Source of the DNA: Actinomyces marmotae
GTDB lineage: Bacteria; Actinomycetota; Actinomycetes; Actinomycetales; Actinomycetaceae
Assembly: GCF_013177295.1 (NCBI RefSeq)
Contig: NZ_CP053642.1
Span: 2,108,001 to 2,172,000, forward strand
DNA: 64,000 bases
Direction of reading: 5' to 3'
Position 1 is the stretch's first letter; every line of letters starts with the position of its first letter. The notes under the pieces are model-generated. The model saw only the letters and a list, made by a program, of their open reading frames with translations. It ran no database searches and was not told the DNA's origin. The position numbers and the translations under genes were made by a program. This document shows, in pieces, positions 34,191 to 43,805 of the stretch.

Positions 34191-37100
34191 GTGCCCTCCT
34201 CCATCGTCCGCACCCTGAGCGGCCGGATCCGACGCCGCGGCGCCAGCGCCCTGGCCGCCCTATGCGCGGCGGCCCTGGGCATGGCCGCCGTGCAGCACCA
34301 GGGCATCGCCCAGCAGGATCTCGACCTCCACGACAACGGCGTCTGGGTGACCTCGACGTCGAAGCACCTCGTGGCCCGCATCAACGCCTCCTCCCATGAG
34401 GCGGATGGAGTCATTCGCACGACGTCGTCGGACTTCGACGTCAGCCAGAACGGCGAGAACGTCCTGGTCTCCAACGTCTCCGGGAAATCGGTGGACAAGG
34501 TCGATCCGGCGCAGGTCTCCAGCGCGTCGGTGGGCACCCTGCCCGCCGGAACCACGATCGCCCAGGGCGCGGACCGCGTCATCGCGATCAACTCGACCGC
34601 TGGCACCGTCAGCGGCGCCCTGGCCAGCCAGGCCGGCCTCGTCACCAGCGGCTCGGCCTCCCACATCATCTCCGACTCCCCCGGCCTCCTGGCGACGATC
34701 GGCACCGACGGCACCATCCACGCCCTGTCCCCCTCCACCGGGTCCCTCACCACGGCGACGGCGACGGCCACCTCCTGGGCGGCCCCCACCTCGACCACGC
34801 TGACGCTGTCGGACGGCGCGGACGCCGCGCTCACCGCCGTCGGCTCCAAGCCGATCGTCCTGGAGCGCGGCACCGGCATCCTCCACCTGCCCGGGGGCGG
34901 CACCATCGACCTGGGGGAGACGGGGCTGACCCTCCAGCAGCCCGGGCCGGACGCCTCCAGCGTGCTCGTTGCCTCGCGCACGGAGCTCATCAGCGTGCCC
35001 CTCGATGGCTCGTCGCCCACGCGCACCCCCTCGGCGGCCAAGGGCGACGCCGCCCCGGGAGTCGCCGCCCGCCCCGTCCGCCTGGGCAACTGCTCCTACG
35101 CGGCCTGGTCCTCCTCCGGGCAGTTCCTGCGGATGTGCGGCTCCTCGTCTCCCGAGTACATCCACGACAACGCCCTGGCCTCCTCGACCACCCCGACCTT
35201 CCGCACCAACCGCGACGCGATCGTCCTCAACGACACGACGATCGGCACCGTGTGGCTGCCCGACCGGAACCTCGCCCAGGCCGACGAGTGGACCGAGAAC
35301 TCCGGGCACTCCAGTGACGACGCCACCCCGGACGAGAACGCCAAGGACACCACCCAGGACCCCGCCCAGACGCCCAACCGCGATGAGGAGCACCCGCCGG
35401 ACGCCGTCGACGACTCCTTCGGCGTGCGCGCCGGGCGCACGACGATCCTCCCGGTCCTGGCCAACGACTCCGACCCCGACGGCGATGTCCTGACAGCCGT
35501 GCCGGGCGATGTCGGCTCGACGGCGACGGTAACCCAGGTCCAGGGCGGCCTCGCCCTGGCGATCAAGGTCCCCCCGGACGCCACCGGGACGCTTACCGTG
35601 CCCTATACGGCCAACGATGGGCGCGGTATGTCCGACTCGGCCGTCGCCACGGTGACGATCCGCCCCGATTCGGAGAACTCCGCGCCCGAGCAGCAGGCCA
35701 CCCAGACCCTCAAGCTCGCCGAGGGCGGCACGGACTCCCTGTCCGTCCTGTCTAACTGGCGCGACCCCGACGGCGATGACCTGCACCTGGTCTCCGCCAC
35801 CGGCGTCGGGCTGGAGACCCGCATCACCCCCGAGGGACTGCTCACCGTCACCGAGTTGAACGGCGGCACGGGGCCCCGCGAGTTGACCCTCGTCGTCTCC
35901 GATGGCCGCACCACCACCGAGGGCAAGTTGACGGTCGACGTCGTCCCGGCGGCCGACGCCGCGCCCGCGACCCACGCGGATCACGCTCGCGGCGTCGTCG
36001 GGCAGCCGGTGTCCATCTCCCCGCTCGCCAACGACTCCTCGCCGACCTCCACGCCCCTGCGCCTCGGCTCGATCAGTGAGGCGCCCCCGGGCACGACCGT
36101 CACGAAGGACCAGGCCGCCGGCACTGTCAACTTCACCGCCCAGAAAGCGGGCACCTACTACCTCGACTACGAGGCCTCCGACGGCACCTCCCTGGCCAAG
36201 GGGCTCATCCGCGTGGACATCGCCGAGGCCTCGGAGCCCTCGGCGGCGCCCATCGTGGAGGACGACACCGTCTTCCTCGCCCCGGGCGGCTCAGTGACCG
36301 TCAATCCCCTGGCCAATGACTCCGATCCCGCCGGAGGAGTGCTTGTGGCCGTCTCGGCCACCACGCCGCCCGGATCCGGGGTGAGCGCGACCGTCATCGA
36401 TCACTCCCTCGTGCGGATCTCCGCCGTCGGCGAGGTCCAGGGCAAGATAACGGCCGAGTACACGGTCTCCAACGGCACGTCCACGGCCACCGGCAAGATA
36501 ACCATCGTGCCCCTGTCCGACTCGACCTCCCAGGCGCCGGTCGCCGTCAATGACACGGCCGTCGTGCGCGTCGGCGACATTGTCACCGTGCCGGTCCTTG
36601 AGAACGACTCCTCCCCCTCGGGCCTGTCCCTGAAGACCACCGGCAAACTCACCGTCCCGGACGACTCGCTGGGCACCGCCTGGATCAACCAGGACAAGCT
36701 GCGCTTCAAGGCCGGGCAGACCCCCGGCACCACGGAGGTGTCCTACACGGTCGAGGACTCCGCCGGGCAGACGGCCACGGCCACGGTCACCATCGAGGTG
36801 CGCGAGCGAGACGACGCCGCTAACGCCGCCCCGGAGCCGCGCCCGGTGACGGCGGCCACCATCGCCGGCAAGAAGGCCTTGTTGACGGTTCCCCTGGACC
36901 AGATCGACCCTGACGGCGACTCCGCGACCCTCACCGGTCTGGCGACCCAGCCCACCAAGGGCAGCGTCGAGATCAAGGGCGACATGCTCGTCTACACCGC
37001 CTTCGAGGGCTCCAGCGGCACCGACTCCTTCACCTACACGGTCACCGACCACCTGGGTGCCACGGCCACGGGCACGGCGCGGGTCGGCATCGCCGCCCCC

Positions 37101-40100
37101 ACAGCCGTCAACACGCCCCCCAAGACCACCGACGACCTGGTGACCGCCAAGCCCGGCCGCAAGGTGAGGGTGGACGTGACCGCCAACGACTGGGACTCCG
37201 ATGATGACCCGGTCACCCTGGCCGGTGAGCCCACGAGCGAGGACCCGGCGCTGACGGCGAAGGCCGTGAACGGCCAGGTCGCCCTAGACCTGCCCGAGAA
37301 GGAGGGCAACTACACCGTCCACTACACGGCCACCGACTCCCGCGGGGGGACCGCGCTGGGCACCCTCACGGCGCAGGTGCGCGCCGATGCCCCACCGCAG
37401 GCGCCCATCGCCGCTGACGACGCGGTGACGCTGTCCGATATCGACGCCTCGGGCACGGCCCTTGTGGACGTGCTCAAGAACGACTCGGACCCCGACGGGA
37501 GCCCGGAGACGCTCAAGGTGTCGAGCTCGGACCCGAATGCCACGGTGGAGGGCAATTCCCTGCGCGTCGCCGTCACCGACCACGCGCAGTTCATCCTCTA
37601 CACGGTTACCGACCCCGACGGCCTCACGGGCCAGGCGGTGGTCTTCGTGCCCGCCGCCTCCGCCCTGGTCCCGCAGCTCAACCGCTCGACGACCCCGGTG
37701 AGGATCCCGGCGGACGCGACCACCTCCGTCCCGCTGGCCTCCCATATCCTCACCCGCGCGGGCACCTCGCCCATCATCGGGGACAAGTCCTCGATCTCGG
37801 CCGGTGCCGGGCTGTCCTCGGTCAGCGCGGAGGGCAACGGCTCGCTGTCCGTGACGCCCTCCCCGGGCTTCACGGGGCAGACCTCCGTGACCCTCACCGT
37901 GACCGACGGGACGGGCGACGACGCGCTCAGCACCACGCTGAACCTGCCGATCCTGGTGGAGCCGAAGGAGAACCGCCCTCCCAGGTTCACCCCGACGGCG
38001 CTGACGGTCGCGCCCAATGAGAATCCCGTCAGCGTGGACCTGGCCACCATGGCCTCCGATCCCGACGGCGATTCCCTCACCTACACGATCGGTCCGGCGC
38101 CGGCCGGCTTCACGGCCTCCCTGTCGGGCTCGACCCTGACCGTGGGCGCGGATGCCACGACGGCGACCGGCACGACGGGCTCCCTGCTGGTGACCGTCTC
38201 CGATAGCAAGAACCCGGAGGTGTCGGCGAGCCTGCCACTGGCGGTGAGCGCCTCGACGCGCCCGCGCATCACGACGACCCCGGCGAGGCAGACCTCCCAC
38301 GGCGAGCCGGTGACCGTGGACGTGAGCGGCTACGTGTCCAACCCCTTCCCGGGCCAGGGCATCACCCTGTCCGGATCCCCCACGATCACCTCGGGGCAGG
38401 GCTCTGTGACCGCCTCGGGCACCTCCCTGACGATCACGCCGGCGGCCGGCGCCACGGGTGACATCGTGGCCCGCTACCAGGTGCTCGACGCCACGGGCGC
38501 CGCGGATCGCGCCGCCACCGGCACGGTGACGGTCACCGTGGCCTCCGCGCCCTCCGCGCCCACGCGGGTGATTGCCGAGCCGCGCGACTTCAGCTCGGCC
38601 AGGGTGACGTGGGCCCCGGGCAGCGCCAACGGGAGCCCCATCACGAGTTACACCCTCACCGAGGTGGGCGGCGCGGGCTCCTGGAGTTGCACGGGCAGCC
38701 CGTGCTACGCCACGGGCCTGACCTCCGGCAGGTCCTACGCCTTCGAGGTGACGGCCACGAACGCCAACGGCACCTCTTCCGCGGGCCGTTCCAACACCGT
38801 CACCCTGGGGCCGTCCGCGCCGGGCGCCCCCACCGGCGTGCGCCTCCAGGCCGGCGAGGGGACGCTCACCGCCTCATGGACCCCGGGGGCCGCCGTGCCG
38901 GGCACCCAGACCACCTACCGCGTGGTCTTCCACTCCGACAGCGGCGACATCACCCGCACGACGACCGGTACCTCGCTGACCATCGGCGCGGCCGACGGCG
39001 TGAAGGCGGGCAGTTCCTACTCCGTGACGGTCACGGCTATCGCCAGCTCGGGAGGCGCGGAGGTCGGCTCCTCCAAGAGCGCCAGCTCCGGTTCCTCAGC
39101 GACGCCCTACGGCAAGCCGGGCCCCTTCGAGATCACCCACGTCGTCCAGACGGGCTCCGGGGTGACGGTCTACTGGCAGCCGGCCAACTCGAATCACGCG
39201 GGCCCGGTGTCCTACACGGTGAGTGTCACGGGCCCGGAGTCCCGCACGGTCAACGCGGGCTCCGCCCTGTCGACCCCGATCAGCCTCTCGACGGCGGGGA
39301 CCTACACCTTCCGCGTGAGGGCGACGACGAAGGCCGGCTCGACGGACTCCTTGAACACCAAGGGAATCAACCTCACCCTGAACCCGCTTCCCCCCACGGG
39401 GCTGTCCGCCTCTGCCTCATCGGACGTCCCCAACCAGATCTCCGCCTCCGCGACCCCTCAGGCCGGCAATGGCTGGAGCGCGAGCGACCTCAAGGTCGAG
39501 TACCGCGTCAACGGTGGCCGCTGGCAGTCCAAGAAGACCTTCGATGGTCTCGCCGCCGGCCGCGTGACCGTGGAGGCCCGCGCCTACGGCATGCAGGATG
39601 GCGGCGAGGTCTACTCCGAATCCGTATCCACCTCCGCCACGGTCGTCGGCAATCCCACCGACCCGGATGTGAGATGCGATTCCTTGGCCAGCGATGGCAC
39701 TCTGACGTGCTCGTGGTACCCCTCGTCGCACTCTGGCAACCCCGATGATTCGCATATCAAATATTCGGCTTACGAGACAGGGGGCTCCGAGGCCAGGCTC
39801 GGTGGCGGGAAGGAGATTAAGGGCCTGAAACAGTCGCACAACCCCCTGACGACGACCGTTCCCGAGGGGGAGAGCCGCGGCTGGTGCGTCGTGGCGACCA
39901 ACACCTACGGGTTCTCCAGCAGGGACTGCGAGTACAAGACCCGAGAAAAGGTAGCTGCTCAGCCCCGCCCCGCGGCCCCTCAGCCCCGCGCCCTGCCGAT
40001 CAACGCCACGAGCCCGTACGCCTCCTGCACCGTGATCGACTCGGCCAATTCCGGGTACTCCCAGGATGCCTGCTGGCGCGCCCTCCTGGACTTGTCGAGT

Positions 40101-40265
40101 TTCCCCGCGGGGAGCAAGGTCAGGTGCGAGTTCAACGACGCCAATGTCTGGCCGTCAAAAGGCCCGTTCGATACCCAGCCGAACTCCACCGGCACTGCGC
40201 AGTGGCTCGGCTACGTCCTGACAAACAACCCCAAGTTGACCGCCAGTTGCCACATAGTGGAGTGA
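34191..40265 (+). CDS. Giant Ig-like/fibronectin type III surface protein
   Basis: A 2024-residue protein. A membrane or signal segment at about residues 15-34 is followed by an NHL/propeller-like region (about 40-380), then at least nine cadherin/Ig-like tandem domains (about 400-1445), each opening with 'D/N-D-x-x-x-V-x-x-G ... V-L-x-N-D-S/W-D-P/S-D'. About three to four FN3 domains follow (about 1448-1830: APSAPTRVIAEP, GAPTGVRLQ, KPGPFEITHV). It ends in a Cys-containing domain. There is no sortase motif. The GTG at 34191 has TTGGAG upstream. In bifidobacteria an FN3 protein is encoded next to DUF58, transglutaminase and a kinase as here. A role in adhesion or wall sensing is inferred. Confidence 0.85.
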   Translation: MPSSIVRTLSGRIRRRGASALAALCAAALGMAAVQHQGIAQQDLDLHDNGVWVTSTSKHLVARINASSHEADGVIRTTSSDFDVSQNGENVLVSNVSGKSVDKVDPAQVSSASVGTLPAGTTIAQGADRVIAINSTAGTVSGALASQAGLVTSGSASHIISDSPGLLATIGTDGTIHALSPSTGSLTTATATATSWAAPTSTTLTLSDGADAALTAVGSKPIVLERGTGILHLPGGGTIDLGETGLTLQQPGPDASSVLVASRTELISVPLDGSSPTRTPSAAKGDAAPGVAARPVRLGNCSYAAWSSSGQFLRMCGSSSPEYIHDNALASSTTPTFRTNRDAIVLNDTTIGTVWLPDRNLAQADEWTENSGHSSDDATPDENAKDTTQDPAQTPNRDEEHPPDAVDDSFGVRAGRTTILPVLANDSDPDGDVLTAVPGDVGSTATVTQVQGGLALAIKVPPDATGTLTVPYTANDGRGMSDSAVATVTIRPDSENSAPEQQATQTLKLAEGGTDSLSVLSNWRDPDGDDLHLVSATGVGLETRITPEGLLTVTELNGGTGPRELTLVVSDGRTTTEGKLTVDVVPAADAAPATHADHARGVVGQPVSISPLANDSSPTSTPLRLGSISEAPPGTTVTKDQAAGTVNFTAQKAGTYYLDYEASDGTSLAKGLIRVDIAEASEPSAAPIVEDDTVFLAPGGSVTVNPLANDSDPAGGVLVAVSATTPPGSGVSATVIDHSLVRISAVGEVQGKITAEYTVSNGTSTATGKITIVPLSDSTSQAPVAVNDTAVVRVGDIVTVPVLENDSSPSGLSLKTTGKLTVPDDSLGTAWINQDKLRFKAGQTPGTTEVSYTVEDSAGQTATATVTIEVRERDDAANAAPEPRPVTAATIAGKKALLTVPLDQIDPDGDSATLTGLATQPTKGSVEIKGDMLVYTAFEGSSGTDSFTYTVTDHLGATATGTARVGIAAPTAVNTPPKTTDDLVTAKPGRKVRVDVTANDWDSDDDPVTLAGEPTSEDPALTAKAVNGQVALDLPEKEGNYTVHYTATDSRGGTALGTLTAQVRADAPPQAPIAADDAVTLSDIDASGTALVDVLKNDSDPDGSPETLKVSSSDPNATVEGNSLRVAVTDHAQFILYTVTDPDGLTGQAVVFVPAASALVPQLNRSTTPVRIPADATTSVPLASHILTRAGTSPIIGDKSSISAGAGLSSVSAEGNGSLSVTPSPGFTGQTSVTLTVTDGTGDDALSTTLNLPILVEPKENRPPRFTPTALTVAPNENPVSVDLATMASDPDGDSLTYTIGPAPAGFTASLSGSTLTVGADATTATGTTGSLLVTVSDSKNPEVSASLPLAVSASTRPRITTTPARQTSHGEPVTVDVSGYVSNPFPGQGITLSGSPTITSGQGSVTASGTSLTITPAAGATGDIVARYQVLDATGAADRAATGTVTVTVASAPSAPTRVIAEPRDFSSARVTWAPGSANGSPITSYTLTEVGGAGSWSCTGSPCYATGLTSGRSYAFEVTATNANGTSSAGRSNTVTLGPSAPGAPTGVRLQAGEGTLTASWTPGAAVPGTQTTYRVVFHSDSGDITRTTTGTSLTIGAADGVKAGSSYSVTVTAIASSGGAEVGSSKSASSGSSATPYGKPGPFEITHVVQTGSGVTVYWQPANSNHAGPVSYTVSVTGPESRTVNAGSALSTPISLSTAGTYTFRVRATTKAGSTDSLNTKGINLTLNPLPPTGLSASASSDVPNQISASATPQAGNGWSASDLKVEYRVNGGRWQSKKTFDGLAAGRVTVEARAYGMQDGGEVYSESVSTSATVVGNPTDPDVRCDSLASDGTLTCSWYPSSHSGNPDDSHIKYSAYETGGSEARLGGGKEIKGLKQSHNPLTTTVPEGESRGWCVVATNTYGFSSRDCEYKTREKVAAQPRPAAPQPRALPINATSPYASCTVIDSANSGYSQDACWRALLDLSSFPAGSKVRCEFNDANVWPSKGPFDTQPNSTGTAQWLGYVLTNNPKLTASCHIVE

Positions 40266-40278
40266 CCCGACAACACCA

Positions 40279-41511
40279 ATGACCTCTCTCGACACTCTGA
40301 GCACCGGCTCCTCCCCAGGGGCCCCCACCGCATCCCCCGACCTTCCCAGCACCACCGCGCCCGAGGGCGCCGGCGCGCAGGTCCTGACCCGCACCGGGTG
40401 GACCACCGCCGGCCTCGCCGCCGTCAGCCTCCTGGCCGGGGCCAGCCTCGGCTGGCAGGAGGCCTGGGCCGGTGCCGCCACGCTCATCGCCTGCCTGCTC
40501 ACAGCCCTAGGCTGGGTCCTCCACCGGGGCGGCCACACCGTCACCCACGGCCTCATCGCCCCGCGCATCGCCGTCGGCGATCACGCCCTCGTGCAAGTCA
40601 CCGCCTCCAACGAGGGCACCCGCGTCCTCCTGCCCACCCGCATGGAGATGCCCATGGGCGAGGGCCTCGCCGAGATCAACGTGCCCCTCCTCCACACCGG
40701 CCAGTCCCACGACGAGGGCTTCGCCCTGCCCACGGAGCGCCGCGGCGTCCTGTCCATCGGCCCCGTCCTCCAGGTGGTCGGCGATCCCCTGGGACTGGCC
40801 CGGCGCACGCGCGCCATGAGCACGGCACAGACGGTCCACGTCCACCCCCGCACGGTGCGCATCGGCCAGGCCATCCACGGAGTCATGCGCGACATCGAGG
40901 GCGCCGTCACCCAGGACCTGTCAATGTCCGACGCCTCCTTCCACGCGCTTCGCCCCTACGTGCCCGGCGACGACCGCCGCCACGTCCACTGGAAGTCCAG
41001 CGCCCGCACGGGCACCCTCATGGTCCGCCAGTTCGAGGCCACCCAGCGCGCCAGCCTCCTGACCCTGCTGTCCGTGCGCGAGGACGACTACCCTGACCCG
41101 GACGACTTCGAGACGGCGGTATCCGCCGCCTGCTCGCTGGCACTGAGCTCGATGATGGAGAGCCGCGAAGTGGCCCTGCTCACCCAGCGAGACACCCTGC
41201 CCACCACGGGCCCCACGCGATTGCTCGATGCGTCCTGCGATCTGGAGCTCACAGGCGCCGATGAGCTCGACGCCCTCGTCAACCACGGCACCGGGCTCCA
41301 CCCCGGCGCCTCCATCGTCGCGCTCATCACCGGCAAGGGATGCTCCGAGGACTCCCTGGCCAGGGCGCGTCTGCGCATCCCCGCCGGCATGAGCTCGATC
41401 ATCATCTCCTGTGGCGCCACCGAGCCCAGCATCTCCATGCTCGCCGCCACCCCCGTGCTCAACCTCGACACGGTCGACAGCCTCCCCCAGCTCCTGAGGA
41501 GGGCCCTATGA
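40279..41511 (+). CDS. DUF58 membrane protein
   Basis: A 410-residue protein with two close membrane helices (about 40-85) and the DUF58 core YVPGDDRRHVHWKSSARTG at about residues 231-249, followed by LMVRQFE. DUF58 proteins usually work with a MoxR AAA+ ATPase, in systems thought to mature or assemble envelope proteins. Here no MoxR gene lies nearby: the FN3 gene ends 13 bp upstream and the transglutaminase-like gene overlaps downstream (ATGA). Confidence 0.88.
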   Translation: MTSLDTLSTGSSPGAPTASPDLPSTTAPEGAGAQVLTRTGWTTAGLAAVSLLAGASLGWQEAWAGAATLIACLLTALGWVLHRGGHTVTHGLIAPRIAVGDHALVQVTASNEGTRVLLPTRMEMPMGEGLAEINVPLLHTGQSHDEGFALPTERRGVLSIGPVLQVVGDPLGLARRTRAMSTAQTVHVHPRTVRIGQAIHGVMRDIEGAVTQDLSMSDASFHALRPYVPGDDRRHVHWKSSARTGTLMVRQFEATQRASLLTLLSVREDDYPDPDDFETAVSAACSLALSSMMESREVALLTQRDTLPTTGPTRLLDASCDLELTGADELDALVNHGTGLHPGASIVALITGKGCSEDSLARARLRIPAGMSSIIISCGATEPSISMLAATPVLNLDTVDSLPQLLRRAL

Positions 41512-43805
41512 CCCCCCTGACGCTCCGTCGCACGGCGGGCTCCCCCAAGCCCGCCGGCAAGGCGCGCCCCCAGCGGGGGCGCCTGGCCGCGATTCCCTAC
41601 CTCCTCCTCATCGCCCTGCTCGTGGCGGGGACGGCCCCCATCTACTCGCCCTTCGCCGGGCCCAGCGGCGTCATCGCCGCTGCCGAGGGCATCGTCATCG
41701 GCGCGCTCGTCGCCCTGGCCGCGGCCCGCCTGCGCCTGGGCCCCCTGCTCACCCTCGCCCTGGGCGCCGTCGCCCATGCCGGCCTGGGCCCCCTGCTCCT
41801 GCGCGACGTCGGCTCGGGCATGACCGCTGTGCGGGCCGTCCTGGCTGGGACGATCACCGTCTGGAAGGACTCCCTCACCCTGCCGCTGCCGCTGAGCGGC
41901 TACGCGGGGATGTCCGTCCTGCCGTGGCTCGCGGGGCTGGTCATCGCCACGCTGTCCTGCCGCCTGCTGCTGGCTGGCTGGGCCCGCACCGCCGGGCTCG
42001 CCGCCCTGGCGCTGCCCACCGTCCTCATCGCCTGGGGCGGGCGCAACGCCCCCGCCGCCCGTCTCATCGGGCCCGCGCTCGTCATCCTCCTGCTCCTCAT
42101 GTGGGCCGCCGCCGCCCAGGGCCAGAGGGCCAGCCGCCTCGTGGCCGGCACCGCCGAGTCCCAGCAGGCGCGCCGCCTGGTCACCCTGCGCCGCCTGGTG
42201 GGCGCCACCGTCATCCTGTCCATCGGGACCGGCATCGGGCTGGCGCTGCCCGCCGCCTCCGGCGAGCGCCACATCCTGCGCGAGGTCTTCGAGCCCCCAC
42301 TGGACCTGCGTGAATACGCCACCCCCCTGGGGCTGATCCGCACCCTGGAGACCGATCAGGCCTCCACCCGTCTTCTCACCGTCGAGGGCCTGTCCGACGG
42401 CGGCCGCATCGCCGTCGCCACCCTCGACTCCTACGACGGCCTGGCCGCCCGCATCAGCGGCGGCACGGGCGCCAATTCTGGCTTCCGCCCGCTGGGCACC
42501 GGCGCCACCCTGGCACCCGCCGACTCCAAGCCCGCCACCGTCCGGATGACCATGGAGGGCTACGCCCTGCCCTGGGTCCCCACCGTTCCCACCACCTCGT
42601 CCATCGAGGTCAGCGGGTCCCGCGCGCACCTGCTGCGCGAGACCCTCTTCCGCGACGGCGCCTCCCCCACCATCATCACGACCGCGGGCCTGGCCAGCGG
42701 CGACACCGTCACCGCGCGCACGAGCCCGCAGGATGTGCCCACCGCGGATGCGCTCACCGGGGACACCGTGGTGCCCACCCAGCTCGGCACCGTGGAGAAC
42801 GTGCCCCCGGGGATCGCCTCGATGGCCGCCCGGATCGTCGGCGACCAGTCCGACCCGGTCGTGCAGATCGTGGCGCTCCAGAACGCGCTGCGCGCGGGGG
42901 CGTACTCCAACGGCACCAACTACTCCTCTCCCCCCGGGCACGGCGCCGCCCGCCTGGCCTCGATGATCAGCCACGAACAGCTCATCGGCGACGACGAGCA
43001 GTACGCCGTGCTCATGATGCTCCTGTGCCGCTCCCTGGGGATCCCAGCCCGCGTCGTCATGGGATTCCGCCCCGCCACCGACGGTGACGCCTCGAACGTG
43101 ACCGGCGAGGATGTCTACGCCTGGGTGGAGATCCCCTTCATGGACCACGGCTGGACGCCCATCGACGTCACCCCCGACCGCGATCAGGTCCCCGAGCAGC
43201 TCGCCGCGCACGACACCATCAACCCGCAGCCCCAGGCCCTCCAGCCGCCGCTGCCCCTGCCCAAGCCGGAAGACCTGCCGCCGTCCTACGACGACCCCGA
43301 TCAGGACCTCAACCAGCCCGAGCCCGTGGCGGACTCCACCCCCCGCCTGGCGCTCGTCATCGCCGGGTCCATCCTGGCGGTCCTGGCGCCCTTCCTCATC
43401 ATCCTGGGGCTCAAGGCCCTGCGGCGCAGGCGCAGACGCAGCCGCCAGGGGACCGACGGGGCACTGGGCGCCTGGGACGAACTGCTCGACCTGGCCCGTG
43501 ACCTGCGAGCGCCCATGAAGCCGGGCGCGACCCGCCACGAAACGGCCCACGGCCTCGACAAGCGATTCCCCTCCGCGGGTCTCATTCCCGTCGCAAATGG
43601 CGTGGATGAGGCGGTTTTCGGCGCTGACGAGCCAGCCTCCGATACCCTGAGCTCGCTGTGGTCCTCCGCGGACACCGCGGCGAATCAGATGAGGTCCTCC
43701 CTCTCCCTGCCGGGGCGCCTGCGCGGCCGCCTGTCGCCGCGCTCCCTGGCCTCCCACCGCCACACCGCAGCGAGCAACCGAGCCAGAAGGAATCGCCCCT
43801 CATGA
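41508..43805 (+). CDS. Transglutaminase-like membrane protein, degenerate triad
   Basis: A 765-residue TgpA-type protein: five or six N-terminal membrane helices (to about residue 260), an external transglutaminase-like domain (about 420-560), a last membrane helix at about 613-638 and a cytoplasmic tail. In active members the sequence runs G-x-C-x-x-[FY]-A ... HAW ... D. Here it is GDDEQYAVLMM (Asp where the Cys belongs) and DVYAWVEIPF (Tyr where the His belongs), with the Asp kept (GWTPIDVTPD). It is therefore probably a non-catalytic protein-interaction domain. The ATG at 41508 overlaps the DUF58 stop; GGAGGAGGG upstream is strong. Confidence 0.85.
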   Translation: MTPLTLRRTAGSPKPAGKARPQRGRLAAIPYLLLIALLVAGTAPIYSPFAGPSGVIAAAEGIVIGALVALAAARLRLGPLLTLALGAVAHAGLGPLLLRDVGSGMTAVRAVLAGTITVWKDSLTLPLPLSGYAGMSVLPWLAGLVIATLSCRLLLAGWARTAGLAALALPTVLIAWGGRNAPAARLIGPALVILLLLMWAAAAQGQRASRLVAGTAESQQARRLVTLRRLVGATVILSIGTGIGLALPAASGERHILREVFEPPLDLREYATPLGLIRTLETDQASTRLLTVEGLSDGGRIAVATLDSYDGLAARISGGTGANSGFRPLGTGATLAPADSKPATVRMTMEGYALPWVPTVPTTSSIEVSGSRAHLLRETLFRDGASPTIITTAGLASGDTVTARTSPQDVPTADALTGDTVVPTQLGTVENVPPGIASMAARIVGDQSDPVVQIVALQNALRAGAYSNGTNYSSPPGHGAARLASMISHEQLIGDDEQYAVLMMLLCRSLGIPARVVMGFRPATDGDASNVTGEDVYAWVEIPFMDHGWTPIDVTPDRDQVPEQLAAHDTINPQPQALQPPLPLPKPEDLPPSYDDPDQDLNQPEPVADSTPRLALVIAGSILAVLAPFLIILGLKALRRRRRRSRQGTDGALGAWDELLDLARDLRAPMKPGATRHETAHGLDKRFPSAGLIPVANGVDEAVFGADEPASDTLSSLWSSADTAANQMRSSLSLPGRLRGRLSPRSLASHRHTAASNRARRNRPS

